This document shows positions 58,325 to 64,000 of a stretch of 64,000 bases of DNA, piece by piece. The stretch lies in assembly GCF_040640155.1 (NCBI RefSeq), contig NZ_JBFABE010000042.1:7475-71474 (forward strand). The letters run 5' to 3'. Each line of letters begins with the position of its first letter. The stretch's first letter is position 1. The notes beneath the pieces were generated by a model. The model worked only from the letters and a program-made list of their open reading frames with translations, did not search any database and had not been told where the DNA came from. The translations under genes and the position numbers were made by a program. The stretch comes from Streptosporangium sp040640155. Lineage in GTDB: Bacteria; Actinomycetota; Actinomycetes; Streptosporangiales; Streptosporangiaceae.

Positions 58325-59737
58325 ATGGAACCTCTCAAGAACTGCGTCTCGTACTTGTCCCGCGTCCTGCCTCCGATTCTCGCGGTGACCGTCGCCGCCC
58401 TGAGCAGCACAATGATCTCCACGACGCCCGCGACAGCGGCAGCAACGGCAACGGCAACGGCGGCAACGACGGCGGTGGTCAGCCGTTCGACCATCGTGTC
58501 CGTGGCCCAGGGCCAGCTCAACAACGCGGCGCGCAACGCCGAGTCGCCGCTGGGCAGCGGTTGCAACTACTACACCGGGCACTTCCGTAGCTGGAAACCC
58601 TCCGCGGGGTGCCCGTCGAAAGACGGTGTCCAGTGGCGCGACAGTGACTGGTGCGCCGACTTCTCCAAGTACGTCTGGCGGAACGCCGGCGTCCCGCACG
58701 CCGACGTGCCGGAGACCAGCGGCGGCGTCCTCACCGGCTGGGCCGCGTCCTTCAAGGACTACGGCGTCCGGCACGACACCTGGCACACCCGCGCCAGCGG
58801 TTACACGCCCCAGCCCGGTGACGCCGTCGTCTTCGACTGGGACCAGAGCGGCGACATCGACCATGTGGGCATCGTGAGCTCGGCGAACGCCGGCACGGTC
58901 TACACGATCGAGGGCAACAGCGGCGACCGGATCAAGGCCAATTCCTACGCCCGCTCCAACGCCGACATCGTCGGCTACTCCGCTCCGGTCGGAGCGACAC
59001 AGACCGCCGGTAAGGCGTCGGTGTACGGGGTGCTGGCCGACGGCCGCCTCACCTACAACACCGTCGACGCCGCCACCGGCGCCTTCACCCTGGTCACCTC
59101 CACCGCCACCCTCGGCTTCACCCCCAAAGCCATGGCCACCCTCAACTTCAACACCCTCCTGATCACCGAAGACGGCCCCGACGGCAAGCTCTACCGCATC
59201 GACGTCCAGGACAACAACGGCGACCTCACCTTCAACCCCCCCGTCCACCTCGGCACCGGCTACACCCACGACCTCCTGGCCTACGACGGCAACACCCACC
59301 TGTTCGGCATCGCCAACGGCGTCCTGCAGCGCTACACCATCAACACCGCCAAACCCACCACCGCCAACATCTCCACCGGCACCAAGATCGGCCCCAACCA
59401 AGGCACCGGCTTCACCCTCAAAACCCTCACCGCCACCGCCTCCAACTGGATCCTCGGCACCACCGACAGCGGCGCCCTGATCTCCTACCGCATCACCGGC
59501 GACGGCAGCGACTACACCCGCTACCCCCTGCGCGACAGCACCTGGCAGGTCTTCGACCACCTCATCTCCCCCGGCGGCGGCGTCTACCTCGCCCACCACA
59601 CCAACGACAACCTCTACCGCTACACCGACACCGACCCCCACGACGGCAACGCCGACGACCTCACCAACCACGGCACCCTCAGCACCGGCGGCTGGAGCCA
59701 GATCCTCCTGTCCGCCCAACCCGGCACCGTCAACTGA
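58325..59737 (+). CDS. secreted CHAP-domain protein with C-terminal propeller-like module
   Basis: A 470-residue exported protein. The signal peptide contains LSRVLPPILAVTVAALSS with cleavage near residue 39. The CHAP domain (about 50-215) has the catalytic Cys in SDWCADFSKYVWRNAG (about residue 110) and His in GDIDHVGIVSSANAG (about 179), a peptidoglycan amidase or endopeptidase fold. From about residue 230 a different module begins with repeated strands (TYNTVDAATGAFTLV, LLITEDGPDGKLYRIDV), similar to tachylectin-type beta-propellers. The DNA of this module uses C-rich codons (acc, ctc, ccc, aaa) unlike the first half, which suggests separate acquisition. Confidence 0.88.
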   Translation: MEPLKNCVSYLSRVLPPILAVTVAALSSTMISTTPATAAATATATAATTAVVSRSTIVSVAQGQLNNAARNAESPLGSGCNYYTGHFRSWKPSAGCPSKDGVQWRDSDWCADFSKYVWRNAGVPHADVPETSGGVLTGWAASFKDYGVRHDTWHTRASGYTPQPGDAVVFDWDQSGDIDHVGIVSSANAGTVYTIEGNSGDRIKANSYARSNADIVGYSAPVGATQTAGKASVYGVLADGRLTYNTVDAATGAFTLVTSTATLGFTPKAMATLNFNTLLITEDGPDGKLYRIDVQDNNGDLTFNPPVHLGTGYTHDLLAYDGNTHLFGIANGVLQRYTINTAKPTTANISTGTKIGPNQGTGFTLKTLTATASNWILGTTDSGALISYRITGDGSDYTRYPLRDSTWQVFDHLISPGGGVYLAHHTNDNLYRYTDTDPHDGNADDLTNHGTLSTGGWSQILLSAQPGTVN

Positions 59738-59763
59738 CCCCACCCGGCAGCACGACGCACCAC

Positions 59764-59793
59764 GAAGGGCCCCGGACACGTCCGAGGCCCTTC
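59764..59793 (+). terminator. rho-independent-like hairpin after the CHAP gene
   Basis: gaagggccccgga and tccgaggcccttc form a 13-base stem with one mismatch and a four-base loop, 27 bases after the stop. The T run is weak, but the position and strength fit a terminator. Confidence 0.7.
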
Positions 59794-59901
59794 GCCCTCG
59801 TCCTGAGGGCTCCCCTTCGGATTCCCTCGCCCTCCCGCGGACCGAAAGCGCCGGTGGGCGTTTAGGTTTGGGATGATCGGTTGAGCCTTGGGGGGGTTCA
59901 A

Positions 59902-62901
59902 ATGGAATTACGGCTTCTGGGCCCCATCGAGGTGCTGAGCGGCGGGCGGCAGGTTCCTCTGGGGGGAGGCAAGCCGCGGGTCCTCCTCGCCACCCTGCTC
60001 CTGGCCTCGGGCCGGGTGGTCACCGTCGAACGCCTGATGGAGGCGATCTGGCAGGACTCCCCGCCGCTGAGCGCGCGGGGAGTCCTGCAGACCTATGTCG
60101 CCTCGCTGCGCCGGGCGTTCGCCGACGCGGGCCTGCCGGAGGTCATCGTCTCGCACCGGGTGGGCTACTCCGCCGAGATCCCGCCGGACAGCCTGGACAA
60201 GACCGTCTTCGAGCGGCTCACCGGTCAGGGACGGCAGGCGGCGCGCGACGGAAACCACGCGGAGGCGGCGAACCTGTTCCGGACGGCCCTGGCCCTGTGG
60301 CGGGGCCCGGCCCTGAGCGGGATCGGCGACACCCACCTGCGCGCGGAGGCGGCCAGGCTGGAGGAGCTGCGGCTGACGGCGATCGAGGAGCGGGTCACCG
60401 CAGATCTGGCGGCGGGCCGGGAGGACGGCCTGATCGACGAGCTCAACGAGCTCATCGCGACGTATCCGGTGCGCGAGCGGCTGCGCCGCGACCTCATGGT
60501 GGCGCTCTACCGGACCGGCCGGCAGGCGGACGCGCTCGAGGTCTACCAGCACGGCAGGCGGGTGCTGAACGAGGAACTGGGCATCGAGCCGGGACCGGAG
60601 CTGCGGCAGGCGCACGAATCCGTCCTGCGCTCCGATCCCGCGCTGCTGGGCGCGGCGAGGGCCGCCCCGCCCCGGCAGCTGCCCTCCCCGCCGTCCGACT
60701 TCACCGCACGCGAAGCGGAGATCGCGGAACTACGCGACCGCCTCACCAGGCCGGACGACATGCCGGTCTGCGTGATCTTCGGGCCGGGCGGCGTGGGCAA
60801 GTCGACCCTGGCCCTGCGCGCCGCGCACGAGATCGCGCACTTCTACCCCGACGGCCAGCTGCACGTCGAGTTGCGCGGCACCTCGGAGGTGCCCGCCACC
60901 CCGCAGGAGCTCCTCGGCCGGCTGCTGCGCGACCTGGAGCCCGGAACGCCGCCGCCCGACACGCTGGAGGAGCGCGCCGCCCGCTACCGCACGCTGCTTG
61001 CCGACAAGCGCAAGCTCATCATGCTGGACGACGCCGCCGCCGAGCGGCAGGTCCGGCCGCTGCTGCCCGGCGCCCCGGGCTGCAGGGTCGTCGTCACCTC
61101 CCGCAACCGCCTGACCGGCCTGGCCGGCGCGACCGTGCTCGACCTGGGCCTGTTGCCCGACCAGGCCGCTCTGCGCTTCCTCGAGCAGGTCGCCGGTCCG
61201 GAGCGCGTCGCCTCGGATCCCGGAGCCGCGGAGCGCATCGTACGGCAATGCGGTGGTCTGCCCCTCGCGCTGCGCATCGCCGGGGCGAGGCTGGCCTCGC
61301 GCCGACAGTGGTCGGTGGCCCGGCTGGCCGACCGGCTGGCCGACGAGCAACGCAGGCTGGACGAGCTGACCGTCGGAGACCAGGAGGTGCGAGCCGGCAT
61401 CGCCCTCAGCTACGCCCTGCTGCCCGCCGAGGCCAGGACGGCGCTGCGCCGCCTGGGCCTGCTGGGCCTGCCGTACTTCCCGGTGTGGGTGGTGGCGGCG
61501 GCCATGGGGACCGGCCTGGACGAGGCCGAGCGGGTACTGGATCACCTGGTGGACACCTCCCTGGCGAACGTGACGGACACGGACGCGACCGGCCGGGCCC
61601 GCTACCGGCTGCACGACCTGATCCGGTTGTTCGCCCGGGAACGGGCGCAGGCGGAGGAGTCAGAGACCCAGCGCGTCGCGGTGGTGCGCAGGGTGCTCGG
61701 CGGGTGGCTGTGGCTGGTCGAACAACTCAGCGAGGCCGTACCCACCGGCGCGATCCCGATGCGCGCCGCCCTCGGTCTGGCGCGGCCGGTGGACCCGGAG
61801 GTGGCGCGGACGGCGCTCGCCGACCCGCACGGCTGGTTCCGCGGCGAGGAGGAGGCACTGATCCTCGCGGTGGAGCTGGCGGCGGCGATGGATCTCGACG
61901 ACATCGCCGTGCATCTGGCCTCCGCGCTGTCGTCGGTGGCCTTCGAGGGCAGCCAGTACGTCTTCGACAACCCGTTCGCGGCCTGGCACCGCACGCACGA
62001 GGCCGCGCTGGCGGTGGCGCGGCGGATGGACAACGCACTGGGCGAGGCGACCCTGCTCGCCGGTCTCGGCCACCTGTACTACGAGCGCGATCACTACGCC
62101 GAGTCCCGCGAGTACCTCAGCCAGGCCCTCTCGCTGTTCCGCACCACGGGCGACGCCCGGGGCGAGGCCGGCACGCTCGCCGCCCTCGGCGCCGCCTGCC
62201 GCGAGCAGGGCTACCTGCCCGAGGCGCTGCACTTCCTGGACCGGGCGAGCCGCAAGTGGGCCGGCCTCGGCGATCCGACGGCACTGGCGCACGTCAAACG
62301 GCTGTCCGGCAGCGTGCACCTGGAGCGCGGGGACTACCCGGCGACCTGGGAGGACCTCACCGCCGCCCTGTCCCTGTACCGGGAGGCGGGAAACCGCCGC
62401 GGCGAGGGCCTGACCCTGCGGAGCATGTCCCTGTACCACCGCGCCCGGGGCGAGCTGGAGCGGTCGGAGAAACGGTGCGAGGAGGCGTTGCCGATCTTCC
62501 GTGAGCTGGGCGACCGGCTGATGGAGGCGTACTGCGTGCGTTCCCTGGCCAAGACCTGGATGCGGCTCGGCCGGTTCGACCCGGCGCGCCGCGCCCTGGA
62601 GGGGGCACTCGCCACGACCCGGACCCTCAACGACCGATGGGGCGAGGCGTGCACCCTGCGCACGCTCGGCGAGCTCGACCTGGCCGAGGGGCGGCTCTAC
62701 CAGGCCAAGAGCCGCCTGGAGGAGTCGCTGGCCCTGTGGGAGACGCTGCGCGCCACCCTGTTCCGCGCCCGCACCCTGCGCGACCTGGCCCAGGTGTACG
62801 ACGCGCTCGGCGACGACGTCTCCGCCAAGACGGCCCTGGCCGAGGCGTTGGAGACCTTCCGGTTGCACGAGGCCCGTGAGGCGCGTGAACTCGCCGGCTG
62901 A
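59902..62901 (+). CDS. AfsR/SARP-family large transcriptional regulator (second copy)
   Basis: A 999-residue protein; ATG 59902 starts MELRLLGPIEVLSGGRQVPL after GGGGGGG. Domains: winged helix (1-95), BTAD (96-245, with VRERLRRDLMVALYRTGRQA), NB-ARC ATPase with P-loop IFGPGGVGKSTLALRA near residue 293 and LIMLDDA as Walker B, then a long TPR region from about 680 (LGEATLLAGLGHLYYERDHY, SLYHRARGELERSEKRCEEA). Only moderately related to the 16501-19314 protein. The next gene encodes a VanX-like dipeptidase, a possible target. Cytoplasmic. Confidence 0.95.
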   Translation: MELRLLGPIEVLSGGRQVPLGGGKPRVLLATLLLASGRVVTVERLMEAIWQDSPPLSARGVLQTYVASLRRAFADAGLPEVIVSHRVGYSAEIPPDSLDKTVFERLTGQGRQAARDGNHAEAANLFRTALALWRGPALSGIGDTHLRAEAARLEELRLTAIEERVTADLAAGREDGLIDELNELIATYPVRERLRRDLMVALYRTGRQADALEVYQHGRRVLNEELGIEPGPELRQAHESVLRSDPALLGAARAAPPRQLPSPPSDFTAREAEIAELRDRLTRPDDMPVCVIFGPGGVGKSTLALRAAHEIAHFYPDGQLHVELRGTSEVPATPQELLGRLLRDLEPGTPPPDTLEERAARYRTLLADKRKLIMLDDAAAERQVRPLLPGAPGCRVVVTSRNRLTGLAGATVLDLGLLPDQAALRFLEQVAGPERVASDPGAAERIVRQCGGLPLALRIAGARLASRRQWSVARLADRLADEQRRLDELTVGDQEVRAGIALSYALLPAEARTALRRLGLLGLPYFPVWVVAAAMGTGLDEAERVLDHLVDTSLANVTDTDATGRARYRLHDLIRLFARERAQAEESETQRVAVVRRVLGGWLWLVEQLSEAVPTGAIPMRAALGLARPVDPEVARTALADPHGWFRGEEEALILAVELAAAMDLDDIAVHLASALSSVAFEGSQYVFDNPFAAWHRTHEAALAVARRMDNALGEATLLAGLGHLYYERDHYAESREYLSQALSLFRTTGDARGEAGTLAALGAACREQGYLPEALHFLDRASRKWAGLGDPTALAHVKRLSGSVHLERGDYPATWEDLTAALSLYREAGNRRGEGLTLRSMSLYHRARGELERSEKRCEEALPIFRELGDRLMEAYCVRSLAKTWMRLGRFDPARRALEGALATTRTLNDRWGEACTLRTLGELDLAEGRLYQAKSRLEESLALWETLRATLFRARTLRDLAQVYDALGDDVSAKTALAEALETFRLHEAREARELAG

Positions 62902-63000
62902 GGGCCTCGCGGGGTGATTACAGCGTCTTTGAAGCGTCGCGGTGCATGATCTGCGTCGGCGCCCCGTGCGGAGCGCCTTCGAGACGTCGTGGAGGCTTGC

Positions 63001-63660
63001 ATGCGGGAGATCGTGCTCCTGTCGGACCCCCGGATCGCCGAGGTGTCGGTGAAGGAGTGTGGCGAACCTCTGGTCGACCTTCGCACCGTGGAGGCCATCC
63101 GGGTCGACGGGCAGCTCGCCGACCCCGAAGGCGCGTACGCGCACGTGCGGCTGAGCGTGGCCGACCGCCTGATCGCCGCGCAGACCTGGCTGCCCCGCAG
63201 ACTGCGCCTGCTGGTCGTGGAGGGATTCCGCCCGGCGGCGCTGCAGCGCCTCTACTTCGCCGAGTCCCTGGCCGCCCACCGGACGGCCAACCCCGGCTGG
63301 GACGACCGGCGGGCCCACGTGGAGGCCAGCAGGTACGTCTCCCCGCCCGAAGTGGCCCCGCACGTCACCGGAGGCGCGGTGGACCTGACCCTGTGCACCG
63401 TCTCCGGCGTGGAGATCCCGATGGGCACGCGGGTCAACGCCACCCCACCGGAGAGCGACGAGGCGTGCCACACCGCTTTTCCCGGCATCTCCCCCGAGGC
63501 CCGGCGCAACCGCGACGTCCTCGGGGCCGCCATGGCGTCCGCCGGGTTCGTCAACTACCCCACCGAGTGGTGGCACTGGTCCTACGGCGACCGCTACTGG
63601 GCGTTCACCACGGGTACGCGCCACGCCCGCTACGGCATGAGCGACGGCCCCGCCCGCTGA
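63001..63660 (+). CDS. VanX-like D-Ala-D-Ala dipeptidase (M15D)
   Basis: A 219-residue protein without a signal peptide. The metallopeptidase pattern is present: RLRLLVVEGFRPAALQRLYF, VAPHVTGGAVDLTLCTVSG (zinc-binding His and Asp), ACHTAFPGISPEARRNRDVL and PTEWWHWSYGDRYWAF (catalytic Glu and zinc His). ATG 63001 (MREIVLLSDPRIAEVSV) has GGAGG six bases upstream. VanX cleaves D-Ala-D-Ala and gives glycopeptide resistance, but no VanH/VanA-type partners are nearby, so a peptidoglycan turnover role is also possible. Confidence 0.9.
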   Translation: MREIVLLSDPRIAEVSVKECGEPLVDLRTVEAIRVDGQLADPEGAYAHVRLSVADRLIAAQTWLPRRLRLLVVEGFRPAALQRLYFAESLAAHRTANPGWDDRRAHVEASRYVSPPEVAPHVTGGAVDLTLCTVSGVEIPMGTRVNATPPESDEACHTAFPGISPEARRNRDVLGAAMASAGFVNYPTEWWHWSYGDRYWAFTTGTRHARYGMSDGPAR

Positions 63661-63977
63661 GCGCCCTCCCGGGAGCCACCGGCCGGTCGCCGCCCCTCCG
63701 GCGTCGTCGGCGGGTCAGGCCCCGGAGCCCGAAGGCGACGTGCCGCGCCGGGTCCGGGCCAGGCGTGTCGACGCTCGACCGGGCGAGCCAACGCCTCGCG
63801 ATGCTGTTCGACGGAACTCGCGCCCGGACCTGTCCGCGCCACTTCTCCGCACTCACCGGGGCTTCGTCCACCTGGTGACCCTAGACGCGACGCCAGGCGG
63901 CAAGGCACCCGTCCACATCGCACCAGCGGCTCGGATGCCGGCGGTTGTCAATCCCCTGAAAACGTGGAGAGGTTCCT
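63661..63977. other. intergenic region, no gene
   Basis: About 315 bases after the VanX-like gene. Open frames on both strands lack domains and starts. The last 30 bases include ggagagg, the likely ribosome binding site for the gene starting at 63978. Confidence 0.5.
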
Positions 63978-64000
63978 ATGCCACAGCGGCCCTCACCAGG
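63978..64000 (+). CDS. start of a truncated gene at window edge
   Basis: ATG 63978 follows GGAGAGG at five bases and begins MPQRPSP before the window ends. The ribosome binding site is good, but identity cannot be determined. Confidence 0.5.

Noticed and set aside
57050..59779. A 909-codon minus-strand open frame covering the monooxygenase and the region opposite the CHAP gene
   Set aside because: Only the part up to 58108 has conserved sequence; the upstream part is a Val/Gly-rich shadow of the plus-strand CHAP gene caused by codon bias.
1..64000. CRISPR arrays, rRNA genes or complete insertion sequences
   Set aside because: No regularly spaced repeats, no rRNA sequence, and only an N-terminal IS630 fragment was seen.

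Overview
The window is GC-rich DNA (by eye around 70%, strongly GC-biased third codon positions) from a filamentous actinomycete. Large AfsR/SARP regulators, several ECF/SigE-type sigma factors, leaderless or GTG/TTG-started genes, SepF, YceI, PrsW and TIGR03943 proteins and AICE-like integrase debris at tRNA genes all fit Streptosporangiaceae or Streptomyces-like relatives; the exact genus is inference. It looks chromosomal, with two decayed tRNA-associated integration sites.

Layout. 1-5.1 kb: an accessory region with a partial beta-family protein, three broken tyrosine recombinases, a DUF6461 gene, an IS630 remnant and two paralogous secreted repeat proteins, closed by tRNA-Arg(ACG), whose 3' half is duplicated at 3001-3044. 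5.4-16.3 kb: a NarL-type two-component pair, MaoC hydratase, phytase-like esterase, two secreted proteins sharing one 5' leader (one collagen-like), DinB, LysE, a shortened PPDK with a divergent regulator, and a LuxR remnant. 16.4-23.9 kb: an AfsR-like regulator, then a compact candidate RiPP-like locus: an 8-cysteine peptide, a TlpA-like oxidoreductase, an ABC transporter-permease and an S26 signal peptidase in one direction, and a MauE-like membrane protein facing them. No classical RiPP modification enzyme is present, so the likely product is an exported disulfide-rich peptide.

24-33 kb: a frameshifted sigma factor/CU044_5270 pair, an ECF42-type sigma factor with its YciI partner, CutA, an MmyB-type regulator, NTF2-like, alcohol dehydrogenase-like, PPOX-like and CPBP protease genes. 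33.2-35.4 kb: a second decayed tRNA island, at tRNA-Ser(GCT), bounded by 123/124-bp direct repeats and carrying immunity-like genes and a SUKH-integrase chimera; a DnaA-box palindrome lies just beyond. 35.6-47.9 kb: YceI/MarR, a SigE-type sigma factor, a cysteine-rich double-psi-barrel protein with a second MauE-like protein, an AAA ATPase, an M15 peptidase lipoprotein, a DUF4328-VOC fusion, a NUDIX-NYN-like fusion, a metal permease/TIGR03943 pair, PrsW and CadD.

48-64 kb: a Pro-rich repeat-tailed membrane protein, an RHH/PIN-like pair, a PP2C-like protein, an orphan SepF, a glycosyltransferase remnant beside a DrrAB-type exporter and its TetR regulator (with two operators), a luciferase-like monooxygenase, a CHAP-domain secreted protein, a second AfsR-like regulator and a VanX-like dipeptidase. 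Several single-base frameshifts (24-25.6 kb, 56.7 kb and the mobile remnants) are either real decay or assembly errors and should be read with that in mind.
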